Source: Rutidosis leptorrhynchoides (Eukaryota; Streptophyta; Magnoliopsida; Asterales; Asteraceae). Taken from it: DNA of 64,000 nt. The notes under the pieces are model-generated. The model did not search any database. It was not told the origin of the DNA and saw nothing but the letters and a program-made list of their open reading frames with translations. Of this stretch, positions 10,106 through 21,549 are shown in pieces. The translations under genes and the position numbers were made by a program. The DNA lies in contig NC_092338.1 in NCBI RefSeq assembly GCF_046630445.1, positions 344,725,501 through 344,789,500 on the forward strand, in the 5' to 3' direction. Position 1 is the first letter of the stretch. Every line of letters starts with the position of its first letter.

Positions 10106-12240
10106 TTTAGTTCCATTTGGTTATTTATATGATTTTTATGTTTTTATCTTTTTACTTATTCATGTTTAAACTTATGTTATTGAATATACTTATGTAATCT
10201 TTATCATTTTTATTATTATTGTGTACTAATATTTCACATTTAGGATTTGAAAGTGGGATATTAAGTCCCATTTCAAATTGCCATGCATGTTTATATTTGT
10301 ATGTATGTATATTGTAAATTGTACAAAACAGGGTAAAACAGCGCATTTTCAAAGACTGGCATTAAGTTCAGCAAAAGCTACTAATTTTGACGACAAGATG
10401 ACAAATAAATGTGATGTAACAACAGACGGAATGAACAAATGATATGCACCATTTATCATTCAGCAAACAAACGCCAGTATGTTTGAAAACTTTGGTAAAA
10501 TTTAATCATTTTTACGCTAATCACCCTCAATAATTTAAATTGTTACTGATTTCTTGCAAATGAGGGTATTGCAAGATCTTAAGTGTGGGAAGGAGTTAAA
10601 TTCTTTCAGATTTTAAAAATTTTTACTTTATACACTTGGTTATCATTAGAAATACTAGTAAAGTAGTAGTTGTATTAGAATCTAGTGCTCTCTGATAATA
10701 AAGAACAGCCCTAGTCTTATATACTGACTACCCAATTCTAGTAAAATTTTTCAAAATTTTCAATTAAATGAACTCAAAATCATGTTTATACATATTTATG
10801 AACGATAAAACTAGGTGTTAACACCGAAATTATTGCTACCTCGAAAAGGACATAAATTGAGAAACAACTCAAAATGTTAGAATTCATTTAAGAATGGAAT
10901 AGAGGAGAACAAGAAGGCAAATAAAAGAAAATAAAAGACAAGTGTGGGAAAATTTACCAAGTTATTTTAAAACATATATCACATATTTTTGTACAAATAA
11001 CTGAAAATACTTTTGCTTTAGACTAAACTAATCAGTTTTACCCGATTTACTGTAATATATTTGAAAGAAAGATGGATCTACACGATGAATCAATTCCATC
11101 ATTAAAAGGAAGTAAAGTCTTCCGAAAAAGACACGCGCTTCATGATTTAGGTCATGAAGTTGTCGTCCAGACTAGCTGTAGGTTGACGAAAAATCTAGAA
11201 AAGTCATCACTAAAATCAGCAGGAAATCCACGGACATCAGCATCAAACAGGGTCGCCAAGTGGTCAGACTTATCCTAACCATGAGAGGATCCGTCTTGTA
11301 AAATGGGGAGGACGCCGTGCAAATTAGCTGGATAAGACTAATGAATCAGACCCCCAGAAAGGATAATCTCCTTAAAGATTAAAAATCAGCTTTTAAGACT
11401 GATATTACTCAATCCTAGAGATTGACCTTAAAGATTGAGAATTACAAACTTATGGAATTCATTGATATCTAAACTCGAGCTTGAACGAGAAAATATTTTG
11501 ATTAAATTATAAACCAATTTGTTTTCTGAAAACCCATTTTTCAATGCGTTCATTACCATTGAACGTAAAATCCTAGGAATTCACCTGGAATTCATTAGGT
11601 CACCTGCACCAAATCGGGTGTCAACCGTAAGAACGGTGGTTGTATAGCATGGTCAAAGACAGGACCTTGTGCCAGACTGGAAAATTATAAGGGTGAGCTT
11701 TACTATTGCTCCTACAAAGGATAGTAATTGCGTCCAACACGTTATAGACCATAATTAAAAGCATGTCAGGGGACATTGCCTTAACAGTTGCTTGTTCAAC
11801 GCTTTCCTTTACAACCGGTCGGTAGTTTATATAAAGGTAATATTCGGAGCAAGTATACTGGACGTGTTGCTTTCCTAATGCAAGGTTAGCAAGTGGGTGA
11901 CACAAAACCATAAGTTTTGAGCTAAAATTTTCAAATCTAAAACCCACCAAACCCATAAAAAGAATTTGCAAACACCGGTGAAGGGTTATTCCGGAAAACT
12001 TATCTAGGGTAAAAACTAGATTTAATTTTCAAAAGATCAAATGTTTTCATAAAGATCCAATTTCCTTAATGGATCTAAATTTTTATAGTCATGTGGGACT
12101 GTAAACCATATCGTTACTACCATTGTTTATACCGCCGTATTGAAATCACTGATGTACAAAGTGTGAAGACTAAAGAAGTGATTCTAGTATTTCAAGACTA
12201 TATTGCTTGAGGACAAGCAACGCTCAAGTGTGGGAATATT
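10106..12240 (+). other. Athila-1 long 3' non-coding region with small hairpins, ending in the PPT
   Basis: No gene is supported in these 2.1 kb. Hairpins seen: 11108-11123 (stem GGAAG/CTTCC, loop TAAAGT), 11385-11403 (ATCAG/CTGAT) and 11409-11425 (TCAATC/GATTGA, loop CTAGA). GATCTTAAGTGTGGGA at about 10575 also occurs in Athila-2 near 36975, so part of this region is conserved between the two Athila families. The stretch AAGTGTGGGAATATT just before 12241 is the likely polypurine tract for plus-strand priming. Confidence 0.65.
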
Positions 12241-14221
12241 TGATAATGCTAAAAACGAACATATATTTCATAGCATTATCCCTCAAGAAAGACAAGCTTT
12301 TAGTTGCAATTGTTCTATTTACAAGTGATATTCGTTTAAATAATAAAAGGTGAAGACAAAAGACAGATTCGACGAATTAAAGACGCAAACGACCAAAAAG
12401 CTCAAAAGAACAAAATACAATCAAAGAGGTTCCAATTATTGATAAGAAACGTCTCGAAATTACAAGAGTACAAGATTCAAAACGCAAAGTACAAGATATT
12501 AAATTGTACGCAAGGACGTTCGAAAATCCGGAACCGGGACCAGAGTCAACTCTCAACGCTCGACGCAACGGACTAAAAATTACAAGTCAACTATGCATAT
12601 GAATATAATATAATATATAATTAATTCTTAAAATTAATATATATATATATATATTATATTATATTTAAATAAACGTCGGTAGAAGAAAACAACCAAATTT
12701 GGCTCTCCCCAGCTGGCCATGCGATCGCATGGCCTTGAAGGGTAAAGCTCATGCGATCGCATGAGCATCTTTTCCAGATCACAGGCCTATAAAAATCGAG
12801 CTTTGGTGTAACACAAAACAAATCTTTTTCTATCTCTCAATATATCTATACTTAATATTTATATTTATATTTTAATTTTAATTTTAAATCCTAATAATAA
12901 GGGTATGTTAGCGAATGTTGTAAGGGTGTAAGTCGAAATTCTGTCCGTGTAACGCTACGCTATTTTTAATCATTGTAAGTTATGTTCAACCTTTTTACAT
13001 TAATGTCTCGTAGCTAAGTTATTATTATGCTTATTTAATCCGAAGTAATCATGATGTTGGGCAAATTTATTAAAATTGGGTAATTGGGCTTTGTACCATA
13101 ATTGGGGTTTGGACAAAAGAACGACACTTGTGGAAATTAGACTATGGGCTATTAATGGGCTTTATATTTGTTTAACTAAATGATAATTTGTTAATGTTAA
13201 TATAAAGATTTACAATTGAACGTCCCTATAAATAACCATATACGCTCGATCGGATACGATGGGCAGGGTATTTATATGTACGAATAATCGTTCATTTAAC
13301 CGGACATGGGAATGGATTAATAACCACTAGAATTATTAAAACAAGGGTGAAATTATGTACAAGGACACTTGGCATAATTGATAACAAAGTATTAAAACCT
13401 TGGGTTACACGCAGTCGACATCCTGGTGTAATTATTAAACAAAGTATTAAAACTTTGTTACAGTTTAAGTCCCCAATTAGTTGGAATATTTAACTTCGGG
13501 TATAAGGATAATTTGACGAGGACACTCGCACTTTATATTTATGACTGATGGACTGTTATGGACAAAAACCAGACGGACATATTAAATAATCCAGGACAAA
13601 GGACAATTAACCCATGGGCATAAAACTAAAATCAACACGTCAAACATCATGATTACGGAAGTTTAAATAAGCATAATTCTTTTACTTCATATTTAATTTC
13701 CTTTATTTTATATTTAATTGCACTTCTAATTATCGCACTTTTATTTATTGTTATTATATTTAATTGCACTTTTAATTATCGTACTTTTTAATTATCGCAA
13801 GTTTATTTTATCGCACTTTTATTTATCGCAATTTCATTATTGTTATTTACTTTACATTAAGTTTTGTATTTATTTTTAATTTTGGTTTTAACTGCGACTA
13901 AAGTTTTAAAATCGACAAACCGGTCATTAAACGGTAAAAACCTCCCTTTATAATAATAATATTACTTATATATATTTGTATTTTTATAAATTTAAACTAA
14001 TATAGCGTTAAGCTTTGTTTAAAGATTTTCCCTGTGGAACGAACCGGACTTACTAAAAACTACACTACTGTACGATTAGGTACACTGCCTATAAGTGTTG
14101 TAGCAAGGTTTAAGTATATCCATTCTATAAATAAATAAATATCTTGTGTAAAATTGTATCATATTTAATAGTATTTCCTAGTAAAATTAATAATATTTTA
14201 TATCCCTTAGCTTTAACATCA
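12241..14221 (+). repeat. 3' LTR of Athila-1 (1981 bp)
   Basis: It starts TGATAATGCT after a polypurine tract and ends TAACATCA against Tekay coding sequence. It contains paired palindromes and a TATA box in its first third. At 13675-13870 it has a run of degenerate repeats around ATCGCACTTTTATTTATCG. An AT-rich U5-like end contains GTACACTGCCTATAAGTG. Confidence 0.88.
12715..12795 (+). promoter_or_regulatory. Athila-1 LTR promoter: two palindromes plus TATA box
   Basis: Perfect palindromes lie at 12715-12734 (core ATGCGATCGCAT, flanks GGCC/GGCC) and 12747-12766 (flanks GCTC/GAGC), with centres 32 bp apart. A TATA box, TATAAAAA, is at 12788-12795. The flanks differ between the two palindromes but remain complementary in each. 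This marks the likely U3 core promoter. Confidence 0.7.
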
Positions 14222-16920
14222 CACGCCAATTGCTAAAGCACCTTATCGATTAGCCCCGTCGAAAATGAGTGAAATGATGACTCAACTACAAGATTTGATA
14301 GATAAAGGTTTTATACGTCCTAGTAGTTCACCTTGGGGAGCTCCGGTTTTGTTTGTGAAAAAGAAGGATGGGACAATGAGAATGTGTATAGATTATCGTG
14401 AATTGAATAAGGTTACTATTAAAAATAAATATCCATTGCCGAGGATAGATGATTTGTTTGATAAAGTACAAGGTGCTTGTTTCTTTTCAAAGATAGATCT
14501 AAGATCGGGTTATCATCAATTAAAGGTGAGGGAAGAAGATACCCCTAAAACGGATTTTCGTACAAGGTATGGTCATTATGAATTTGTGGTTATGCCTTTT
14601 GGGTTAACTAATGCTCCGGCCGCGTTTATGGATTTGATGAATAGGGTTTGTCGACCGATGCTCGATAGGTTTGTGATTGTATTTATTGATGATATTTTGG
14701 TGTATTCTAAAGGGGAAGAGGAGCATGCGGTGCATTTACGACAAGTATTAGAAACTTTAAGAAGAGAAAAGTTGTTTGCTAAGTTCTCTAAATGCGAGTT
14801 TTGGCTTCGTGAAGTTCAATTTTTGGGACATGTCATTAATAAGAAGGGTATTTGTGTTGATCCGGTAAAGATTGAGGCGATAATGAGATGGGAACCACCT
14901 ACAAATCCCACCGAAGTTAGGAGTTTTCTATGCTTAGCGGGGTATTATCGACGGTTTATATAAGATTTTTCTAGAATAGCCACCCCACTCACAAAGTTGA
15001 CTCGTAAAAGTGTGCCTTGGAGATGGGAAGAAAAGCAAGAACAAGCGTTTCAACTCCTTAAGGAGAAACTTGTTCAAGCTCCTATACTAGTTTTACCGGA
15101 AGGGAATGAGAATATGACGGTTTATTGCGATGCTTCTAAGAAAAGTTTAGGGTGTGTGTTAATGCAAAATGGGAAAGTCATAGCTTATGCGTCCCGAAAA
15201 TTGAAGGAACATGAAAAACGTTATCCCACGCATGATTTAGAATTAACGGCCGTGGTTTTTGCTTTGAAAATTTGGCATCATTATCTTTATGGTGTTAAGT
15301 TCTCTATTTATACCGATCATAAGAACCTAAAGTATTTATTCGATCAAAGGGATTTGAATGATAGGCAAAGGAGAGGGCTCGACTTGGTGAAAGATTATGA
15401 TTGTGAAATTTTGTATCACCCCGGGAAGGCTAACGTAGTGGCGGATGCTCTTAGTAGGAAGTCGAGTCACCAACCGATTAAGATAACGAGTTTGGCTATG
15501 GTAATATCACCTCAAATATTTGATAGTATCCGAGTTGCACAAGGTGAAGCATTATCACCCGAAAACGTGAGAAAAGAAAGAATCAAGGGGCAAGTTAATG
15601 ATTTTATAATAGATTCTCGTGGTCTAAGGTTTAGATATGGGAGAATTTGGGTACCTTTACAAAGTGGTGTTAGAAGTGAGCTCCTTGATTTAGCTCACAA
15701 ATCTAAGTATTCAATTCACCCCGGTGCTACGAAAATGTATAGAGATCTAAGGAAAGAGTATTGGTGGCCGGGAATGAAGAGGGATATAGTTAAGTATGTG
15801 CATAAATGTCTTACTTGTCTTCAAGTGAAAGCCGATCATCAAATGCCTTACGGTAAGATGCAACCATTAGAAGTACCGGTTTGGAAATGGGAACATATTA
15901 CAATGGATTTAGTGACTAAGTTGCCTAAGACCCCTCGACAACACGACGCAATTTGGGTTATTGTTGATAGATTAACTAAGAGTGCGTTATTTTTGGCAAT
16001 AAGGGAAGCTTCATCGTCGGAAGCAATGTCCAAATTGTATATGAAAGAGGTTGTAGCAAGACATGGAGTACCGGTTTCCATTGTTTCGGACCGGGACACT
16101 CGATTTACCTCACGATATTGGAGAAAGTTTCAAGAAGAGATGGGTACTAAGTTGCATGTGAGTACCGCGTTTCACCCACAAATGGATGGTCAAAGTGAGC
16201 GAACTATCCAAACTCTTGAGGATATGTTAAGGGCGTGCGTCATTGATTTTGGTAGTAGTTGGGATGCTCACCTACTTTTAGTTGAATTTTCGTATAATAA
16301 TAGTTATCATTCTACGATCGGAATGGCGCCTTATGAGATGTTGTATGGAAGGAGATGTAGAACCCCAATATGTTGGGGTGAAGTGGGTCAAAGGGAATTA
16401 GGAAGCACGGAAATAGTACAACAAACAACCGAAATGATAGATCAAATTCGTGAAAGAATGAAGGCGGCACAAGATCGATAAAAGTCTTATGTGGATAAAA
16501 GGAGGAAGCCGATAGAATTTCAAGTGGGTGATAAGGTAATGCTAAAAGTTTCCCCATGGAAGGTTTTAGAAAAAGGGGGAAATTGGGTCCAAGGTTTGTG
16601 GGACCATTTGAGATAGTGACAAAAGTCGGGAAGGTAGCCTATCGTTTAGCTTTACCCGATGAATTGAGTAATATTCACGACACGTTTCATGTGTCTCAAT
16701 TGAGGAAGTGTTTGGCAGATGAATCAACTTATGTTCCTTTGAGTGAGATTGAGGTCGATGATAAGTTAAGATATGCGGAAAAGCCAATAAAGATTTTGGA
16801 TCAAAAGGTTAAGCAATTAAGAAATAAGTCGGTGATGTTATTGAAAGTGTTATGACAATTTAGAAAGGGTTCCGAATGTACGTGGGAACCCGAAGAATGG
16901 CTTATGAAGTATTACCCATA
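14222..16920 (+). pseudogene. pol: Tekay-1 pol: RT, RNase H, integrase, chromodomain
   Basis: Reading starts in frame right at the Athila junction ([11 protein letters not shown]). RT shows [30 protein letters not shown] and the catalytic [11 protein letters not shown]. RNase H shows VYCDASKKSLG, LTAVVFALKIW and IYTDHKNLKYLF. Integrase has an HHCC region (HPGATKMYRDLRKEYWW, CLTCLQVKA) and the triad in ITMDLVTKLP, IVSDRDTRF and GQSERTIQTLE. The chromodomain-like end includes [17 protein letters not shown] and CTWEPEEWLMKYYP. Stops are at 14961 (after RRFI), 16479 (after AQDR) and near 16853 (where the family has Trp). A frameshift lies near 16556. The catalytic residues remain. Confidence 0.92.
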
Positions 16921-16958
16921 GTTGCATCAAGAATGGTTCGCGAGGACGCGAACAATCC

Positions 16959-16971
16959 AAGAGGGGGATAG
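16959..16971 (+). other. Tekay-1 polypurine tract
   Basis: AAGAGGGGGATAG lies directly before the LTR start TGTAACATCCC at 16973. This is the usual plus-strand primer site layout for Tekay elements. Confidence 0.75.
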
Positions 16972-18227
16972 TTGTAACATCCCAATTAATTAAGGTATTA
17001 TTTTATATAATTTAATTATTAAGTAATTAGATGGTATGATTTATTTTAATTAAATGGATAATAGTTAATGTTTGTTAGTTAAGTTGGAAGGGGGCTATAG
17101 ATGAAAAGTTAGAATTTAGGACCTCCCATGATAGAGTTTTGGTGGAGAGGGTAGAAAGTGCAAATAAGATAAAGTTATTTTAATAAAAAGAAGTAAAATA
17201 CTGATAAATGGATATCAGTTGCAAAAAATAATACAGAAGTGTATGTGTGTGTTGTATATGTTGACTCAATAAGGAGGAAGAAGAGGGAGTCTTCAATTGA
17301 AAAAATTTTGTTCATGCAATTAGAAATTGGTGCAATCTAGTGTGCCTTAATCATTCTAGCAAGCTTTAAATCTTCAAATTCTTCTTCTTTGTGCACAATT
17401 AGGATTCTTGAATCCCTAGAGACAAGGTATGAATGTTTATGTCTAAGTATTGCTAATATTGAGTGTTTATGATGAATCTCTAGCTTAAAGGTTGTTGTTT
17501 GTTGAAATTGTGCACACTTGTATGATTTAAAATGAATTTGTTAGTGATTTTGGAAGTAAATTCATGTATGAACTTGTATTTTGTGTTTGTGATATGAAGA
17601 TGGTGAATTTGATGATGTTCTAGCTTAGAATCAAGTCATGCACACTAGGTGTTTGATGAAATGCCTCAATGAAATGTTTATGTGTTTTAGTTGAAATTTA
17701 TGAAGAAGAAAGCTTATACATGAAATGTTGCATTGTTGTAAGTGATGAAATTTGAATAATTGATGAATTAGGGTTGCTAGTAATGGAAATAGATTCATGC
17801 ACATTTTGATGTTTAATGGAAGATTTGAAGGAATTGCATGTTATGATTATATGAGATGAACTAGAGATTTGTATGATTAAGGAAATGATGTTGGCTTGAT
17901 AATGTTGTTATATTGGAAAAGGTAAGTTAAATGCTTTGTATGTAAGTGTTTATGTGTATATGGTAGCAAATAGGGGGTTAAGTCAATGTATAAGTGTATG
18001 AAGGTGTGGAAGTTTATGAATGTTGTAATTTTGATTGAATTATGTTATTGATGAGATTAGCTCATGTATAGGTGCTAATCAAGGTAAAGGAGCCTCAAGT
18101 GATCAAGGAAATCCGTTTAATCAAGGTGAGTTTATAGGGGGTAAATTGGGCGGGTCAAGAGTGGCTTAGTGTTCTCGGATTGCATCCGTCCAAGAGAGTA
18201 ATAACTAAGTGCACTAGTTGAGTAGCT

Positions 18228-18458
18228 TAGATAGAATTATTAGGTTCGCCTAATAATTATATCTATGGATGATGTTTAGCTTAGGCAAGATTATTAAGGT
18301 TGCTTAGTAATCTTGTCTATGGATGGTTTAGCTTAGACACTTTGGGTGTCTATGTGTATGTGTATGATCGAAATGTGGTTAAAGTAGCTTAGGCATAAGA
18401 GTATGCCTATGGCTAGCTTAGACATAATTACTAGGGTTGGCCTAATAAGTTATGTCTA
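18228..18458 (+). repeat. array of five hairpins in the Tekay-1 LTR
   Basis: Hairpins lie at 18228-18265, 18282-18319, 18334-18352, 18390-18409 and 18419-18458. Each opens with (AGCT)TAG and closes with CTATG. Stems differ in sequence and length (7 to 17 pairs) but pair almost perfectly. Example: TAGGCATA, loop AGAG, TATGCCTA. Confidence 0.85.
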
Positions 18459-18972
18459 TGGTAAGTGATTAGTCGGATCCGAAAGTAAGTAAGCAACCGT
18501 TAGGTTGAAAGACAAGTAATGTGATTGTTATGCCCAATGTTTTATGCTATATTATTCGCCTATAACTCACTAAGTGTAAAAGCTTACCCCCGTGATGTTT
18601 TATGTTTTTAGGAACGAAAAGTCATCGTGAAGGCAAGGAACCCGTTTGAAGTTAGAGGAGCAGTGGCATTAGAGTAAGTGGTAATGCAAGTCTCTTTTGA
18701 ATCAAGCTCTATTGGTACCGCTTATCAACGCCGAGTCTTTTGTGCTTGTCATTTATGATGTCGTCCAGTTTTGGGACCTAATGATGTATTCGAAATGTGT
18801 AAACGCGTTTTTTTGACGTAAAGGATGTTTGTAGTGTCGAATGATGTTAGAAACTGGTTTTATCAAGTTTAAATATGCTCTATGATGATTTGGTGTGTTT
18901 CGAGTTAATGACTTGGTAAAAATGTGGTTTTAGTTATTAAGTTGCTGGATAGTTCCAGCTCCCGTGTAATGT

Positions 18973-19006
18973 CGCGCCGCGGCAAATGGTGTCGCGCCGC
19001 GGCATA
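18973..19006 (+). repeat. pair of GC-rich boxes in the Tekay-1 LTR
   Basis: GTCGCGCCGCGGCA occurs at 18973-18986 and again at 18993-19006, offset 20 bp. Each contains the palindromic CCGCGG. They stand out in AT-rich surroundings. Confidence 0.85.
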
Positions 19007-19050
19007 AAGCTTGATTTGGTAACAGAAAGGCAGCTAAACATGGGTCAAAT

Positions 19051-19625
19051 ATTTTTTTTTTTTTAAATTCAACCGCAAACAGACTTTAATTCGGTGATTT
19101 GATCAAGTTTGTTAGCGTTTCGTGATCATATCTTCAAAATTTCACACTTTAATTCAGTGATTTGATCTGTTTAAAGGTTTTAGCACAAATTTACTGAAAT
19201 TCGTCATTTTACTAAAAAAAATTCAATCACATGTGATTGGATTTGACATGCAGAATCACATATGATTGGCATGCAGAATCACATGTGATTTAATGCATGT
19301 CAAATCCAATCACATGTAATTGGAAAAATAAAAAATTTCAGAAAAAAAATTTCGAAAAAAAAAATTTCGAAAAAAAAAATTTAATTTTTTTTTTTTTGAA
19401 TTTTTTTTTTCCAATCACATGTGATTATCGCACCACGTGTCGCACTCTGATTGATCCCTTGAATCTCAACTTAAAAGTTGGTTTCATTTGAATATTCCTC
19501 AATAGTTAATATAGTAATTAATAAATAAATAGTTATATTGGACATGTACAAAACCTACTTATTAAGGACAAGTTATATATATTTTCTTATTAAAATATTG
19601 AACTTACATTTGATATTACTTTTTA
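19051..19625. other. intergenic AT-rich stretch with an ACATGT-rich foldback
   Basis: No gene. The palindrome AATCACATGTGATT and variants recur at about 19227, 19256, 19277, 19308 and 19413. The segments 19223-19253 and 19294-19322 form an inverted repeat (stem around GGATTTGACATGCA). Homopolymer runs of A and T fill 19320-19410; the ORF across them is low-complexity noise. Confidence 0.6.
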
Positions 19626-20257
19626 AAGGTTTAGGATACTAAATGGTCATACATTTTTTTTATTGTCCCAATGTAGGTTATATACTCAAAGAAATACCAG
19701 TGATAACCGAAACTTTGATTTCGAAATTCGGATTCATTTCTTCGAATTTAAGATCTATAAATTTACAGGTAGTTTCACGAAGAGATTTTGATCACATATT
19801 TTTTTACATTTCGCTATAACCTCTGAGATTAATCTGGTGCTCAAATCGGGCACGGTTTTCGGTGAAATGATTAACTCGAGATCAAACTCTATGAATTTAT
19901 TGTTGATTATAAGTTTTGATGATGTGTGAAACTTCGTTTGATGTTATGATTCAATAATCTTAAGTCAAATTGTTAAGTGGATCATCCTTGATTGATTTTG
20001 TAGATTGAGTTAAAAAAAGTATTTTTTTTTTTTTTTGTTTAAATGTAAGATATATACTCAAAAATACTAACTTAGGTTACATACTTTTAAAAGGTGTATC
20101 GATGTAAACAAATGGTAACATGTTTAATCGGTAACATGTTACCTTTTGTTTACATCGATAAACTTTTTGAAAGTATATGACTTACATTAGTATTTTTTTA
20201 GTATATATAACCTACATAAAAAAAAAATATATGATCATTTGACAGCCTAAACCCTTA
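19626..20257. mobile_element. inverted-repeat element, MITE-like
   Basis: The left end (GGTTTAGG..ACTAAATGGTCATAC..ATGTAGGTTATATACT) and the right end (ATATAACCTACAT..TATGATCATTTGACAGCCTAAACC) are inverted copies of roughly 65 bp. An inner palindrome at about 20098-20160 pairs ATCGATGTAAACAAA with TTTGTTTACATCGAT. A TTA target site is possible but not certain. No coding capacity was seen. Confidence 0.55.
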
Positions 20258-21182
20258 ACTAATGAAAATCAATAATCATTTCTAACTTTTAATATGTTAC
20301 TGTAGTACTTGTGGCCCAAAAACAATTTTTTATTAAAAAATATAGTATTTATTATAGTTATTTACGTATTTAAGATGATATGTATTTAGAAAATATTATT
20401 AACATGTTAAATTGATCGGTTAAAATGAAGTTGTAGTATTTTATTTGAGGGTACATCTTACTCTTTTTCTAGACGATTACGATAGACGCGGAGTAGAATT
20501 TAGATTTACCTAGAAAAAGGAGCCCGCGCGATGCCACGAGGTCTTTGTGTTGCGTATTCATAGTTAATGGAGCGTATTATAGGTGTGTATATGTATTGAA
20601 TGTAGTCCGATGTATTGAGCGTTTTTTTAAGTGTCCGTTTCACGTATAGTTAGTCCCGTTGTGTTCGTAAGATTTTTTTGAGTTGAACGGTGGGCTCGAA
20701 AAAATTTAACTCGCACCGAGCGAGAAGATAGGACTCGCAACAAATTCGGGTGGAATTTGTTTCTTTTATTTTAATAAAATTGTATATTTACATTTTTTAC
20801 CCCTGAGAAAATGTAAATTTGAGGGGTCCTTGTGTAAATTGAGGCAAATGTGAGGGGCCGATTACAGTGTGAACGCAAAGTCAAAACTACAATCACAAAC
20901 AATTGAAACTACCAAATTCTTCATGAGTTAGAAAATGTAAATTTGAGGGGTCCTTGTGTAAATTGAGGCAAATTTGAGGGGCCGATTGCAGTGTGAACGC
21001 AAAGTCAAAACTACAATCACAAACAATTGAAACTACCAAATTCTTCATGAGTTTTAGTATATAGGTGTAATAATGTAATGTAATGTAATGTAATAATGGG
21101 CTCAACTTTTTGCGTACCATTTCTTTTGATTTTATAAAATATTTCACAATAATCATTTCTAACGATTATATTTTCATACCTA
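20258..21182. other. intergenic stretch with a tandem duplication
   Basis: No gene is supported. It holds a 124-bp tandem duplication (separate entry) and a short AATGT microsatellite near 21071. The ORF on the minus strand across the duplication is a repeat artefact. Confidence 0.6.
20807..21053. repeat. 124-bp tandem duplication
   Basis: GAAAATGTAAATTTGAGGGG starts both copies (20807 and 20931). The copies differ at only a few positions (for example CAAATGTGAGG against CAAATTTGAGG), so the duplication is recent. Confidence 0.9.
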
Positions 21183-21526
21183 GGGTATGTTTGGCACGCG
21201 AGCTTGTGGGAGGTTATGAGAGCTTATAAGAGTTTGAGCTTATGATTTTAATAAGCTCCAAGTCATAAGCTTTGTTTAGTAAACAAAAAAAGTAGAGCTT
21301 GTGAAAATCATAAGCTCTTAAAAACTAAGCTATTTGTAGTAGCTTATGAAAAAAAGTAGAGTTTATGAATTGAAAAATAAGCTCCAGCTAGTTTACCAAA
21401 CACTTATAAAATATAATAAGCTCCAGCTACCAGCTTCAAAAATAAGCTCCAGCTCCAGCTACAACTCATAAGTTCCAGCTCTAGCTACAAGCTCCAGCTC
21501 CAACTAGTTTTATCCAAACACACCCC
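21183..21526. mobile_element. AGCTCCAGCT-rich MITE-like element
   Basis: The ends GGGTATGTTTGG and CCAAACACACCC are near-complementary, as in hAT-type MITEs. The interior is built of repeated AAGCTC/AGCTCCAGCT words. No clear 8-bp target duplication was found, so the class is a guess. Confidence 0.45.
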
Positions 21527-21549
21527 GAAGGTTTAAATGGAAAAATTAT

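Larger units (their letters stand above)
1..14221 (+). mobile_element. Athila-1, Ty3/gypsy Athila-lineage retrotransposon (5' LTR outside window)
   Basis: The order is leader, gag, protease, RT, RNase H, integrase, zinc-knuckle ORF, env-like gene, long 3' non-coding region and 3' LTR. The Athila call rests on the CEQCGGPHLTKDC knuckle, the FxDDFSVFG RT motif, the env-like ORF1 and the LTR style. The 5' LTR and PBS are not in the window. The element ends at 14221 directly against Tekay RT coding sequence, so it was inserted into a Tekay/Del pol gene. The predicted 5-bp target duplicate on the right is CACGC (14222-14226); the matching left copy would lie outside the window. All major ORFs carry stops, so this copy is not autonomous. 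Confidence 0.93.
14222..19050 (+). mobile_element. Tekay-1, Tekay/Del chromovirus, 3' part only
   Basis: RT, RNase H, integrase and chromodomain-like tail are followed by a polypurine tract and a 3' LTR. The 5' part of pol, gag and the 5' LTR must lie upstream of Athila-1, beyond the window, because Athila-1 interrupts the RT gene. The right end is not resolved: the LTR-like sequence fades near a poly-T run at about 19045, and no PBS or target duplicate was found. Confidence 0.88.
16973..19050 (+). repeat. 3' LTR of Tekay-1 (3' boundary uncertain)
   Basis: It starts TGTAACATCCC. It contains a row of five hairpins (18228-18458) and a pair of GC-rich boxes (18973-19006). Sequence after the poly-T at about 19045 no longer looks LTR-like, so the last part of the LTR may be deleted or replaced. 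Confidence 0.7.

Noticed and set aside
18228-18458. CRISPR array reading of the regularly bordered repeats
   Set aside because: Units are hairpins of unequal length in a plant LTR, with no constant repeat and no cas genes.
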